A stretch of DNA of 64,000 nt, from the NCBI GenBank assembly GCA_964036315.1, contig OZ038485.1, positions 75,567,460 through 75,631,459 on the forward strand, written 5' to 3'. Shown in pieces: positions 13,001-24,590 of this stretch (its first letter is position 1; each line of letters starts with the position of its first letter). The DNA comes from Acanthosepion esculentum (Eukaryota > Mollusca > Cephalopoda > Sepiida > Sepiidae). The translations under genes were made by a program, and so were the position numbers. The notes below the pieces were generated by a model. That model was not told where the DNA came from. It saw only the letters and a list, made by a program, of their open reading frames with translations, and did not search any database.

Positions 13001-14400
13001 CATTACTTTTTTAATTTACTAGATTTTATATTTATACTAAAAACCATGCAAGTGAAACTTTTGGTGTATCTTTGAAGCCAGATGATTGTCCATATAAGAA
13101 AGTAGTTTATGTGTGTGTGAGATAATAAAACTCATCACTCTTATTTGTCTACTGCCAACTACCTACTGCTTGTTGAATTACATCTTAATTTAATGATTGG
13201 CCAATGTCATTATTCATAAGCAGTGAAGTAATGCCATAATTATGGGGTATAATTACAACTAATTTGTACATAACACAAGTTACTTACTAGATTGCATGAA
13301 AGTCTGAGCAAAAGTTTCCAGTACGATTGTAGTTCACATGTCATAACACCTTTTCTATTTTATTGTAAAACATAATAAAATGCACGTTTTTTTAATTGTA
13401 AAAACAACATAAGATACAATTAGCAGAATAATTTCAAATTTTAATTTTCAATTCTAAAACTCTTCTGCAAATTGATCATTTGACAGTTATTATGATTTTA
13501 TTACTTTCAACTAATGAGATATAAGAAAAAAATGTATCTGCACTCTTGCATAAAAAAGGAAAAATGTAAAAAGTACTGATTTATCCAATGTAATTTTGCA
13601 TGAATATTGTACATGTATTCATAACCTGATTTACTTTAAAAAATTAGTATGTTTGATCATTGAAATACTAATTTTGGCAAATGGGTTGAATTGGTAACTT
13701 TTCAGTGTCTTCTTATGATACCATCAAAATGAATGAATCCAGTTACCAACTTTTTAAATGAAAAGGGTATTTATAAAATGATACTTTCATTAATTTCAAT
13801 AGATAAGTTTTTAAAGTTTTACATTTCAAATATTAAAAATATATACTGAAAAATTTGTCCAATAATCTATTAAGAAATATAATATGCTATCTCTATGATA
13901 TTTCTCACAAAGGGTACTAACAAAAGAGTGATTATTCATTTGGAATATTTTTGTTTTAAAATTTGTTTCAGATCTTAATATATTTTTTTATTTAATGTAT
14001 CATCTAATTACTTTTATTCAACTTTAAAATGTCTCTTGATATACAAACAAGGGTGATGAATTTTATTGGCATTGCAATGTTCTGTAGAATTTATTACAAC
14101 TTTTGATTACTTGTATTTTTATTTGAAAGTGATACATATAATAAATGTACAATTTATATTCATTCATAGGTAAACATAGGCAACTTAATAATGACTAACA
14201 TGCTGTTATACTTGATGACAGTCAATTATAAATATCCAACAAAATTATTCAATAAAATATTCAGAATAATCTCCTCATCTTTGTTTCAATTATTATTATA
14301 TTTCAGCTGGTGTGTTTTCAAGCTTCACATTGTGTGTAACATTTGGCAACCTTGAAGAAACTTTGAATAAAATCTTCTATTTTGTTTAGAAATTTTGCTG
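13001..14400. other. No gene seen; AT-rich spacer
   Basis: No coding motif, terminal repeat or RNA gene recognised. Confidence 0.5.
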
Positions 14401-14407
14401 CTCCAAT

Positions 14408-14619
14408 TACTATATATACTCATAAATCATACAACTTTTGAAGACCTTCATTTTGAAGCTAATTTTAAGGGGTTCATATCATACATAAGATATAAAATTA
14501 GTGTATATACTGTTGGCCCTGGCTACACCTTTGACCAAACTATATATCCATTTACTGTAGTCAAATTAGCTTCAAAATTAGGTTTTCAAAAGTCACATGA
14601 TACACAAGTATATACAGTA
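14408..14619. mobile_element. MITE with about 58-bp terminal inverted repeats
   Basis: The left end reads 'tactatatatactcataaat' and continues through 'acttttgaagacc' to 'ttttgaagctaattt' (about 14,465). The right end is the reverse complement, from 14,562 'caaattagcttcaaaatta' to 'gtatatacagta' at 14,619. The arms are about 58 bp with roughly 80% identity by eye. The TA at each end may be the target duplication, giving an element of CTRTATATACT...AGTATATACAG. Total length is 212 bp with no coding capacity. The terminal text recalls the widespread 'GTATATACTCGTGTATAA' MITEs of animals. The parent superfamily is unknown to me. Confidence 0.8.
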
Positions 14620-15429
14620 AGTTTATTTATTCAAACAAAATTTTTGTAAGTATAACCAAAATAATGGCTTCCAATGAACAAATTTCTTGAAGGTTACTTG
14701 ATATGAAATAAACTTGGAAATGACTATATTTTTTATAGCCAACTCTAAGTTCATTTCACTTGCTGAAATGTAATGATTGAAACAACAAAGATAAGGATAC
14801 TAGTTCAAATAATTCATGGAATAAGGACAATACTTAATTTTAGAACTTTAAATAACATTATTTACCTTATTCGGACTATTAAATATTAGTAAGGATATGC
14901 TTTAATTACCTAGCTACATTTTCATCTCTTTAGCCTTGTGGTTGTGTTATTTCCTGTTTTTATGCTCTAAAGCTGCTAACAATTAACAATTGTTAAATTT
15001 TCTCATTCTTACTGCTTTGTTTTGGCACTGTCTTTTTAATACCATGTTGACCCAGGAAAATATGACAGGTTTACATGAACAAAGTTTTAAAAAATGTTAT
15101 TATACTTACTATGGATGGTTTTAAATATAGATTTTTAAAATAGGGGAAAACATTACAGGTATAAGATGAAGAAAGTTTAATCAGTAACAAAAATGAAGAA
15201 GTTGTCTAATTAGAGAACTTTTATTCATGGATACAAAGTTGAATAGTTAAAAATGTCCAACTGAAGACAGTTTGAAAATGCTTTATCTAAACATTTGCTT
15301 CATCTAAACTATTGCATCATGGTGGCATTGTGAACTTCCAAATAAATAATTAAATTAAATAATTAATTAAAATAATTAAAGTAATCTAGCTGTATCAGCC
15401 AATGTGAACAACTTATTTTAGATGAAGCC

Positions 15430-15515
15430 TTTGTAGCCCAATTGGTAAAGTACAATAAAACAGGTTTCTAAGGATAAAGGATATAAGTTTAAATTTCACT
15501 GGAGACTTTTTCTTA
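15430..15515 (+). repeat. tRNA-derived SINE head (degenerate)
   Basis: An A-box-like text 'gtagcccaattggtaaag' at about 15,433 is followed about 50 bases later by a B-box-like 'aagtttaaatttcactgg' (canonical GGTTCGAATCC), the spacing of an internal RNA polymerase III promoter. It does not fold into an intact tRNA: the acceptor and T stems are poor and the B box has several changes. It looks like a decayed SINE head rather than a working tRNA gene. Confidence 0.55.
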
Positions 15516-15989
15516 TTTTATTATTGGAGGCTTTTCTTTTATGCTATTGCTACTGCTTACTTAACAAAGTAAAAGTCCTTCAAGTTGTAATAAAAATGCA
15601 ACAGAAATAAAATGAAAAATACAATTCAAAACTTTATAAGAAAATGTTCCAAAATATTTCAGATGGAATGGAAGAGAATAAAGATAAAACATCAAAGGAA
15701 AAATTTAGAAAAGATAATTTAATGTAGAACTGAATTGAAAATCAGTAGACAAATATCTTAAATTTAACAGGACAAATTACACATTCTTTTTCAGGTTCCA
15801 TTGCTCAGTGTAAGAAAGAGAATGTATAAAAAGTAAATAATATTGAATCAAGTGTTTTGTGAATTAATGCAAAAAAAAGTTAAAATGAAAATTTGCATAT
15901 ATTGAAAATAGGACTAATTATTATTTGAATGCATAATGATTTTACGTTGCTTGGGTAGAGAAATCAATTCTACAAAACAGATGCATTAA

Positions 15990-16265
15990 AAAGTTTGTTT
16001 TTTAATTCTTTCTTTACATTTTTATTTGTTTTGTTTTTTTCAGTCAACATTTTTCTTCTCTCTTAATTTTCCCTCAGTCATGTCACTGTCATTTTTGCAT
16101 CTTTCTTCTTCTCTTTGTCATCTTTGCCACTTTCTTTCACTCATACTATTTTTATTCTATTTCTTTTAGTTTTTCTCCATTTCCTCTCACTCTACTTTGT
16201 TCCATCCTTCTTTCTTCTTCCTCTGTCAGTTTATTTAATTCTCCCTCTTCTCTTCTTTAATTGTG
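15990..16265. repeat. Pyrimidine-rich low-complexity tract
   Basis: The plus strand is mostly T and C with recurring TTTCTTC and CTCTTT texts. It is the mirror of the purine tracts at 9.1 and 21.9 kb. No coding meaning. Confidence 0.7.
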
Positions 16266-16269
16266 TTTT

Positions 16270-17340
16270 TGTGACTATCACATGAAATAGTTCAATCTGG
16301 AAAATTGCTCTGAATCTTTAAGTACAAATGATCTGCAGATCAGTGGCTCAACTTATTACTGGGGTCAAATAACATGACAATTATTACAGCCTGGAATCAA
16401 AATGTTCCCTCATAGTTGAAAGAAATTTAAATATTCAATATTCTTTAATAAAATTTTACAAGAAATAATTATGACTGGATTTGCAAGAATTAAAAATTCA
16501 TTATTAATATTTCTAACTGTGATTTTTACTTTATTAAATGAGGTGTTTCTATTCACTTATCAGCCATACGCATTATAGTCTATGTAGATATTTATTTTTT
16601 AGCATTTTCTTTTCTCACCATATTCACAGCTTATCTCTCTTTCTGTTCTATGCATTTTCATTATCTCCAATCTCTTTTTACTTTTACTGCTTACTTCTTA
16701 TCTGTGTTGATTGCAAAGCAAGAAACTCCAAATCGGGAACAATTCTGTTCTTTCTTCGGCTCAACTGGCTGCTTTTCTTAAGTCTAGGTTTGAGAAAATA
16801 ATCTGTAGTCCTCTTGAAATTTTGTCTCTAATTGCTTAAATTAATTACTTTATTTGAAATTCTACTTTGGACTGCTTTAGAAGTATTATTCACTTTATAA
16901 TTTCAAGGATATTGATGACAATTATTCACAATACAAATATAAACACTGTTATTAATTAGAAAGTCATAAAAATTTAACATGAAACACTACAGTAATTCTT
17001 TTTGAGTGTGCGTTAGTATAGATTTATAGCACTACACAGAGCAACATATATTATTTATAGCATTACTCAGCATCAATATAAAAAATCATTATCTCTTTGC
17101 TTGTAATATTATTACTATAAATGTTATTTTAGTTGATTAACGTGTTACAGTAATAAAAATAATTTCATATTAAAATATATTAATTTTATTAATATATATA
17201 TATATATATATATGATAATAAGAAGACAGAGACTTTAATTATCCATTTCATTTATAATTTTTATTTTGTGAACACCGAGATGTTCAACTCATCAGAACTT
17301 ATATATATATATATATATATATATGTAATGTTTTTTTTTG
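16270..17340. other. No gene seen; AT-rich spacer
   Basis: Contains short TA arrays at about 17,193-17,213 and 17,301-17,325. No recognised element. Confidence 0.5.
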
Positions 17341-17860
17341 GTGTGTAACAATTGAGGGACAGTGTGCAAAATTGTGACATGAGATGCACAGAAGTCACGA
17401 CCCCATTCACATCCACATGCAAAAAGCTACCACACTGACAAACTACAAATTAAACCCCTTCTTTCCCTCTCTTTACAAACAACAAACAAAGCGAAAGGAG
17501 TGATGGAAAGTACCCACAAAATGAAACAGATACACAACTGCAAAGAAATAAAGAATAAAAGAGAGAAAGAGGGGGAGGAATAGAAAGGGATAGAGAGAAG
17601 AGATAAATATTGGTTGAGGTTTATATTTTATTCCAGTTTGAATTAAAGTTCACATGAATTTACTTTTTTTCAAGGTCTATTGGGTTGTGGGATTGGCTAT
17701 TATTAGTGATGATGTTCTAATTTCTCAGCAAATTTGACTCTCAAGAACACCCAAGGTGTGTCACAAAAGCACACATACAAAAGCTGAGCATACATGCACG
17801 CATTCACTCACACAATAACGATAAAGTACAAATACATTTCCTGAGGTGTTTATAAATTGT
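17341..17860. other. Unclassified moderate-GC stretch
   Basis: Less AT-rich than its surroundings, with texts such as 'acatgagatgcacagaagtc' and a purine-rich core (about 17,540-17,615). No frame is open for long and I recognise no family. It may be an unclassified repeat. Confidence 0.3.
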
Positions 17861-18046
17861 ACACTGAAACAACAATGAACTATTTTAAATTGCAAAATTG
17901 TACTTGGATTAAACAAAAATTACTTACAATATCATACATATTTCTTTATAATACATTCCTTCTTGCCATTAATTTTGATGGCACAGGCATACTAGTTAAT
18001 AATAATGCCTAACATAAATAAAATTTCCATTTTAATAATTATCTGA

Positions 18047-18283
18047 ATGTTCATAGTATTTGACCAGTTAGCAAAATATATAAAAGAATTTATCTACATG
18101 GTGTTATGGACTAATTGCCGCAACACAAAATTTAAAAATAAGAATAAAAAAAGCAACTGGTTGTCGAAGGAGATGAGCAAGGTTTATCACTCCATAGTGG
18201 AAAGATTCTCTTACAAGTTCAAATACACAGATGAGGAGAAACAATCAACAGTAATGAACAACAAATGCCAATATATAATTTAA
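18047..18283 (+). other. Short unidentified open frame (78 codons)
   Basis: A 78-codon plus-strand frame, Lys-rich and hydrophilic in its second half (SNWLSKEMSKVYHSIVERF, then YKFKYTDEEKQSTV). That half looks more protein-like than the AT-driven frames nearby. No splice-site pattern, start context or known motif supports a gene. It could be an eroded transposon piece. Confidence 0.2.
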
Positions 18284-19590
18284 TAAGATTTAATTATAAC
18301 AAGACAATACATGGAAACATTACTGCAAGGTAGTGCATGGAAAGATGTTTGCTATACATTTCTGTGTGGAAAGATGTATGTGTTATATATCTGATAGGAA
18401 TAGTTAAAGCCCACTTAGCTTTATTCATTCATCTGAAATAAAAGAGTTTTCTCTTTTTCCCTTTTCTCTCTCTTTCTTTTGTTTTATATTTCTCTTTTGT
18501 TCTTTTTACTTTCAGTTCAGTTCTCTTTGCTAGAGCAGTGATGTTTTTTGGTATATTGTTCACCTGTGCACTGATACTTTTAATACATTATTCTTTATTC
18601 ACTGTTATGAGATTTGACCCCAAGAATTTGTTGTGCTTTATTCTCTTCTTCACATATTCATCAATGTAGAATTCATTGTTTGGGTTGGAAGATTCAGTGC
18701 TGTATAAGTCTCAGCTTGCATTCAATTGAGTGGTTCACACATGCCTGTCTTAGGTGATTATCACACTTAGTAATTTACCTGTGCATTTGATATATGCAGC
18801 ATAATGTGTTGAGTTGAATTGGAACTCATCTTCATTATGCAATTTCCTTTGCTTGATGGTAACAATTAAAAATAGGTGTTACTCATTTAAGACTTGAATT
18901 CCAACTAATGTCTTTTGTTTTTTTCCCACTAAACATTTCATATTTGATCACATGATTCAGCACGTGTGAGAATCTATTTTTAGCTAGGTCATCAGCCTGT
19001 CTGACCTAATTGTTCTTGTAGTCAGCAACTACTATTACAGATTGAAAGAGAGAGGATGACTGGATATACCATATTATAGAGATGTGTAAAGAGAGCTGAC
19101 TCACTAAGTGTAAAATGTGTGTGGTTGGTTTTTTTTTGGTTGTGTAAGCATATAATAATGGGAATATATTCTTCCATATATTTCCTATCATAATTTTTGA
19201 AGATCTTGTTAGAGGTACAAAATTTAATTATAGCTAACAAAATAGACATAATTAAAAAGAGGATAAAAATGGAAAACAAATATGATAGATTAATATGAAA
19301 AAAGAGAAAATAAAATAGTTAAAAAAAATGACTAACTTGTTATTACTCTTCACTCACCACAACTTGTTAAGGAATTAAATTTTTTGTGCACAACCAACCC
19401 AAAGGAAACAATAGAAAATACACCATATGAATAATATACTGAGACAGGTATATTTTTAAAGACAAATAATACTGAGTCCCAGCAACTATTCCTCCTACAT
19501 AAGGAAGTTTGTCTTGACTTAATGAAAATAGTTTCTTAGTTTTTTAGTTGATAATTCAAAAGTGACTTGCACAGAATTGAGAATGTGTCC
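18284..19590. other. No gene seen
   Basis: Mixed-composition spacer without recognised motifs. The part 18,560-18,980 is less AT-rich than average but not assignable. Confidence 0.45.
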
Positions 19591-19599
19591 TCTTGGTAT

Positions 19600-20146
19600 G
19601 ATGACACATCCTATGGTCAATGACTAACATATTCATAGGATTTTATCAGCAAAAATTGTTTTCCAGTGTGAGCAAAAAATTTATTGATGAAACTGTTGCG
19701 ATATTTGCTAAGCACATCACTGCCAGTGTTGCACAATGTTATTTTTCATCTCTTCTGGACCTATGTTGAAATCTGTCCATAAGGATGACCTACCTAGCTT
19801 TAAAACTAGTTCTATAATTTATTTATTTAAATGTCAATGTGAAGCTGACTACATAGGTAGGACCACTCAACTTCATGAAAGGAGAATTGCTCAGCATATC
19901 CTGACATCCAGTAAAAATGGTAGACTAGATAATTTGTATAAGTGTGCCATTACATCCTGGCTCTGTAATTGTAGAACACGTTATACAAAATCAGGAGGGT
20001 GCATCATTCTACCAATAAGACATGTTCTCAATTTTGTCTTGATCACATTCCAATCATCATTTATAAGAAACTATTTTACATTAAGTCAAGACGATCTACG
20101 TAAACAGAAGGAATGGCTGCTGGGACTCAATATGATTTGTCTTTAA
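19600..20146 (+). pseudogene. Penelope-like element: RT tail and GIY-YIG endonuclease
   Basis: C-terminal part of a Penelope-like retroelement polyprotein. From about 19,675 one frame gives SKKFIDETVAIFAKHITASV. After a +1 shift near 19,750 the next gives MLKSVHKDDLPSFKTSSIIY, the linker that precedes the nuclease. The GIY-YIG domain follows: IIYLFKCQCEADYIGRT (about 19,815-19,866), with the first tyrosine, a Cys-x-Cys and the YIG triplet, then RRIAQHI with the catalytic-region arginine. The frame runs to a stop at 20,146, but beyond about 19,920 similarity is weak and the downstream glutamate cannot be placed. The RT core is absent, so this is a 5'-truncated copy. Its linker differs from the copies at 40.7 and 51.4 kb, suggesting a second Penelope lineage. 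Confidence 0.8.
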
Positions 20147-20339
20147 AATATACCCACCTCAGTATATTATTGAATATGGTATATTTTTTGTTTCATGTTT
20201 CCTTTTAGTCAGTTATGCACAAAAATCTTATTTCCTTTGATTACGTTATAATGATGGAGGAACAATAATCAGTTAGCTTATTTTTTTTAATTATTTTCTT
20301 TTTTCTCTCTCTTCATGAGTAAGTTTTAAAGAAAATGGA

Positions 20340-20640
20340 AGCAAAAAGGACATATATACATAGAATCAAAAAGAAACAGTTTAAATTTTTGGGATGCATA
20401 ATGAGAAAAGAGGGCTTGGTGAATTTGGGACTCACAAGACATACTGAAAGCAAGTGGGGTCGAAGGAAAAAATGAGTAACCTACCTAACAAGCTTGTGTA
20501 AATGGATGACATGACAAAAAGTGGGTGAGATAGTAAAAAGACAAACATTGTTATGAGCTATAATGGATAGGAAATTGTGGAGAGCTAGATCTTTAATGTC
20601 TCAAAGTGAGACAGTATATAAAGAAGAATGATGTGACTTG
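20340..20640 (+). pseudogene. RTE-like LINE C-terminal fragment
   Basis: Plus-strand piece of the C-terminal region of a LINE whose proteins are often mislabelled 'craniofacial development protein 2-like'. It reads KKKQFKFLGCIMRKEGLVNL (about 20,370-20,428), then THxESKWGRRKK, VTYLTSLCKWMT (about 20,477-20,512), KVGEIVKRQTLL and DRKLWRARS (about 20,565-20,595). Stops replace Gln or Arg codons at several points. The same segment appears in another copy at 30.43-30.82 kb. Confidence 0.8.
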
Positions 20641-20679
20641 AGCTGGATTTTACACAATACCTCAGCACTCTCCTCAGTA

Positions 20680-20975
20680 TTCTAACTATCTTTAATAATA
20701 TAGTCATTTCAATAGTTTTCATTCTTCCAGACATTCAATTCTTCCATTTTTGCAAACTCTTTTTTCAAAGTACACAAATAATGATAGGTACAATTCATTT
20801 CCTATATTTTTCCAGTTCTGGACTAAGGCTATGATATTTTCTGGGCATATTGCTTTTTTTAGTTTCATTCTGTGGTCTGCTGCAAAAGCAAGATTAAATG
20901 CCTGGCAGAAATTTTTCTCTTGGTTTAAGGAGACCAGATCTGGTTTTCTAACTCAGATTGATTCATCTGAATTGT
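20680..20975 (-). pseudogene. LINE C-terminal fragment, minus strand
   Basis: On the minus strand from about 20,920 the text AFNLAFAADHRMKLKKAI resembles the 'VPADHRVKLKESEK' block near the end of some LINE polyproteins. It is followed by ALVQNWKNIGNEL and KRVCKNGRIECLE. The frame is open from about 20,960 down to 20,690. It lies tail to tail with the fragment just before it. The identification rests on one block, so it is tentative. Confidence 0.45.
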
Positions 20976-20979
20976 AAAT

Positions 20980-21880
20980 TTCATTTTGTTGTTGTTGTTT
21001 TGATTGATATTGGTGATGAAGAGTAATCATGATGATCTGTATATTTGCTTGTCAACCAGTTCATGCAATTTACTTAACTTGTGTTTTCAACACATCAAAA
21101 CTTTCTATTGCTTGAATTTATTTGTCCCATTCTACTTACAGTTATTAGTAATCCTCTTTACAGTGAACTCCGTGTCTTATGCCATCATACCTATTTTTTT
21201 ATTGCAAGTATCAATTGATTGATAAATTGATTAACTTATTCATATTATCAGCTTTTTATTGACTTTCTTTTTAAATAACATTTTTGCTATTTCCAAAAGA
21301 AGTTTCAAGTTTCTCTAATGATTATTTTCTTCTTTTTCTTTAATTCTTAACTGATATTCAAATTCAATTTCACTTTTCCTTGCATTTCTCTGCCCAGCTC
21401 TTTGCTAGAATTTGACTTTCTGATATTCTTGATATAGATCTATATTATTTGGTTAACTGATGTGATTTGCAGGATCAGGTAACAGAAAAAGAAAAGGTCA
21501 AAGCAAAGAAATTTATTTAAAGTCTTACAGTCAGATTACATTTTCATTATAAGTTCTTTGATAAATTAAAACAATCCTAGTAATGAATTTAGTATGAAAA
21601 AAAATCTGTTTCTATTATCTATTTATCACATTCAAGTCTCAGATCTCTTTCAGTCTTTCTATTAATACAACTGCTATTACTTTTTAACACTCTTTCATCT
21701 TCATCTTCTCTTTATACATATTTTATTTTTCCAATATCCAAATTTTTTATGTTGTACTTTCTTATTACCTATGAAATTAAATTTAAACTAGAAATGTTAA
21801 ATTATGGGAGCTTATTTCTGCATTATCATATGTTTCTTGCCAGAAATATGCAATAAAACTATGCATTTGTATGACAGAAA
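20980..21880. other. No gene seen
   Basis: AT-rich spacer without recognised motifs. Confidence 0.5.
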
Positions 21881-22800
21881 TTAGGATGAATAACAGAGTG
21901 CTAGAAAATTAGAATGGATTTTGAGAAATATTGATGTTAAAAGAAAGCTAAGAAATAAAGAATTAAAAAAAAACAATGAAGATTTTATGAAGAATAAATT
22001 AAAGAAAAAATGGAAGATCAGGAAATGGAGAAAGAGAAAGAAACTAAAAGGAAGAGAAGGAAAAGTAAAAAATAATACAAAGGAAAAGATATGATGAAAA
22101 TAAGGGAAGAGAAGATTGAGGGAAGTATAAAAAAGAAAGAAAAGAAACAGTAAAAAGAGAAAAATAGTGACAGAAAAAAAGGAACAAAACAAAGGAAGTA
22201 AACCTATGAAAATAGGTTGAAGGAAATGTAAAAATGAATAGAAGGTGAGAGGAAATTAGAAAAAGTATAAATTACAAATAAGAATGAAAAAGAAAGAGTA
22301 GAGTGGAAAAAGGAAAAAAGAGAAAAAATGTGAAACGAAGTTTAGAGTGAAAGAACAGAAAGAGAAAATAAAATGAAAATGATTACAGTGAAAAAAAGGA
22401 AAGAAAAAGAAAAGAATGAAAAAATAAGATTATGGTGAAAAATAAAATAAAAAAGATTAGCATGAAAAGAAATGAAAAATGATTAAAGTGAAAGAAGGAA
22501 AAGAGAAAGAAATGAAAAAGAAAGATTACTGTGAAAGAGAAAAGAAATAATACAAAAAGTTTAAAATGAAAGAAAGAAAGAAAGGAATGATTAGTGTGAA
22601 AGAGAAAAGAAAGGAATGAAAAAGATTAGAGTGGAAGAAGAAAAAGAAGAATGCAAAAAAGTTAGAGTGAAATGAAAAAGAAAGATTAGTGTAAAAGAAA
22701 GAAAAAATGAAAAAAAGATTACAATGAAAGAAGGAAAAGAAGAGAAAGAAAAGACTGAAAAAGAAGACTATAAAAATAAACAAAAGACTATATAAAATGT
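21881..22800. repeat. 0.9-kb polypurine tract with degenerate tandem repeat
   Basis: Almost all A and G on the plus strand. From about 22,290 to 22,760 a loose unit recurs: 'gattannntgaaagaaag' followed by 'gaaaagaaatgaaaaa'. Starts are visible at about 22,380, 22,425, 22,457, 22,524, 22,590, 22,624, 22,683 and 22,717, so spacing is variable, roughly 30-65 bases. The apparent Phe/Leu/Ser-rich minus-strand frames here are artefacts of composition. Confidence 0.8.
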
Positions 22801-22914
22801 TGAAGCAGAAGAGTGGTGATGAGGAAAATAACAAAGTCATTATCAAGAGTATAATAAGAAAAATCATCAAGGACTTTCTAATTTTCAGGTTTGATGTCAT
22901 CCAACATTGCAAAG

Positions 22915-23139
22915 ATCATTTCAAGAGATTTTTCTTCCTTAACTAATGAGCTAATTGTTTTTATCATTACAAGTACTTGATACTTTGCGCATAGAATTCA
23001 TTAAATTTCTCTAATGTGCAAAATTGTCTTTCTTCAATGTAGTTCTATGATTTTGTTTATCATTTATCATTGGACATGAGAATCTGAAAGATTTAGAAAG
23101 TAATTGATTTAATTAAGATCTACTGATGTTTATATGCAC
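22915..23139. other. No gene seen
   Basis: AT-rich spacer. Confidence 0.4.
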
Positions 23140-23345
23140 AAATATCTTTGGAAAAGGTATGAATCCATCTCTTCTCCCTCCATCTATGGGTTGAATAACA
23201 GAAGAGACTGGGTTCTTTAGCCTTGGTTGGCAACCAGTCTACCACAGAAGAAAAGGCAACCTACTGTGGGAAAAATCTTCTGCCTAGTCACTCATGATCA
23301 CCCAAGCATGTATCACAAATGCTACATAACTGACTGACTGATGTT
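23140..23345 (+). repeat. SINE body fragment, plus strand
   Basis: The text 'aatccatctcttctccctcc' (about 23,162) followed by 'agactgggttctttagcctt' and 'ggttggcaaccagtcta' matches, in reverse orientation, the body of the tRNA-derived SINE at 50,990-51,275. The tRNA-like head is not seen here. Confidence 0.65.
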
Positions 23346-23840
23346 TATACAATAGTCATGATAACAAATTTACTTTTTTGGGACAGAAAACTAATAAACT
23401 GAGTTTTGGCAAGCTGTAAACATGAATGCTTGCGTAAAAATATATTATTCTTATAAGAAATATATATTTAGTAGTTAGGATAGAGCCTGTATTGTGGTTG
23501 ATATAATAATATATTTCTCACCGTGGTCAGTATTTTGAGAGCTGTTTCTTAAGGAAAAATTATCCACCTCACTTGATGTAGCACAGTCTTCCTAATTCCA
23601 TTTGACCATGTGTCAGGCTAAATTTAACTTCATAAACATGTTAGGGTTAGCTTTACAAGGAGAGGTAGTTGCTTATTTTCTACCAGTGCCACTTGTGAGG
23701 ATTTGGTTTTTAAAGTATCTCCACTTGCCAGGTAAAAGTTAGGATTGGATTTTTTATGCATTTGGACTCGGATGACTAGTGCAATACAATCTACCTGCCA
23801 CCATGCAAGTAAATATCTTAATTTCTTCACATTGAGCTCC
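23346..23840. other. No gene assigned
   Basis: Contains an 84-codon minus-strand open frame (23,630-23,884) that overlaps the left LTR and matches nothing I know. Otherwise AT-rich spacer. Confidence 0.35.
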
Positions 23841-23844
23841 GCAC

Positions 23845-24293
23845 ACCACATCTGGTCTACAAAGTGAACTTTGGCAGTGGACAATCATGAACATTCCCGC
23901 CAGTTAAAGAGACACCATTTGGGACTACTAGAACTGCTTAAAAGCAGGCTGAACAAGGCTGAACAAGGCTGAACAAGGGATAGTTGTGGCCAGCACACCT
24001 ATTGGCCGTCACACAGGGTGCTGCTACTTCTCAGTCAACACAGCAACCCCTCCATTCCACAGAACTGGCCTCCTGAAACATGCTGTCAACTCAGCAACAT
24101 CTGTTCCATACAATAGATCTACCTACGACAAGATGACCTACAACCATGACCTCAATCAAGCAAACGTGCACTAACCATATCTCGTGACATTACACGTACA
24201 CCCAGCCATATTCCTGTAAAATCTACCAACAATAAACATTTCACTTTAATCTTCGTTATTCCTTTCTCTCACTGCCATACACATAATATAACA
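23845..24293 (+). repeat. Left LTR-like repeat of a Ty3/gypsy-type element
   Basis: Shared with 24,587-25,703. Common blocks are 'tctacaaagtgaactttgg', 'gaacattcc.gycagttaa', 'gagacrcc.atttgggact', 'gaactgcttaaaagca', 'ccattccacagaactggcct', 'gcactaacc.tatct', 'cctaccaacaataaa' and a terminal 'ccatacac..agtataaca'. 'Aataaa' near 24,231 could be a polyadenylation signal. The right edge at 24,293 is well set because it precedes a primer-binding site. The left edge is uncertain, since similarity continues slightly outward into 'cacattgagctc'. A (GGCTGAACAA)x3 repeat at 23,947-23,976 is unique to this copy. Confidence 0.75.
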
Positions 24294-24590
24294 ACTGGTG
24301 TCAGAAGCGTGCGGTGAGGGAAATGGATATAACAAATGCAGCAAAGCATTAACAATCTCAACAAGACCAGAAAAAATTCTCTCTTTACCAACGATAACCT
24401 TATTCCAGAATTTGCTGAACTCACTACCATTCACTGACTATGAATTGGACTGTGATCTGAGGGAGCTGTTATATTCTGTCCAATTAGATCTCATTCCGAT
24501 TCATTCTGCATGCTGGCCAGATGTGACTGCTGTGAGGACAGAAGACGAAATAATAAAAGTAATTATCTGCGCATTGGGCTCAACACACCA
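24294..24590 (+). pseudogene. Residual internal region of the LTR element
   Basis: Only about 300 bases lie between the two LTRs, where an autonomous element would have 4-5 kb of gag-pol. An open plus-strand frame runs from 24,298 to 24,609. Its second half (LPFTDYELDCDLRELLYSVQ, then WPDVTAVRTEDEIIKVIICA) loosely resembles the linker between RNase H and integrase in gypsy pol, but I would not insist on it. Either way the element cannot supply its own proteins. It is a solo-like or TRIM-like deletion derivative. Confidence 0.5.
24296..24310 (+). promoter_or_regulatory. Primer-binding-site-like sequence
   Basis: 'Tggtgtcagaagcg' begins two bases after the LTR end. A TGGTGTCAGAAG text at this place is typical of tRNA-primed Ty3/gypsy elements. 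It fixes the direction of the element as plus. Confidence 0.7.

Noticed and set aside
15430..15515. A functional tRNA gene
   Set aside because: Promoter-like boxes are present but the cloverleaf stems do not pair well, so it was kept only as a SINE head.
17235..17330. SINE tail like those at 10.1 and 57 kb
   Set aside because: The text 'gagatgttcaactcatcaga' is only loosely similar and lacks the repeated 'aacaacaac' tail.
21881..22912. Two long minus-strand frames (103 and 128 codons) resembling membrane proteins
   Set aside because: They are the complement of the polypurine tract; the residues simply mirror TTT, CTT and TCT codons.
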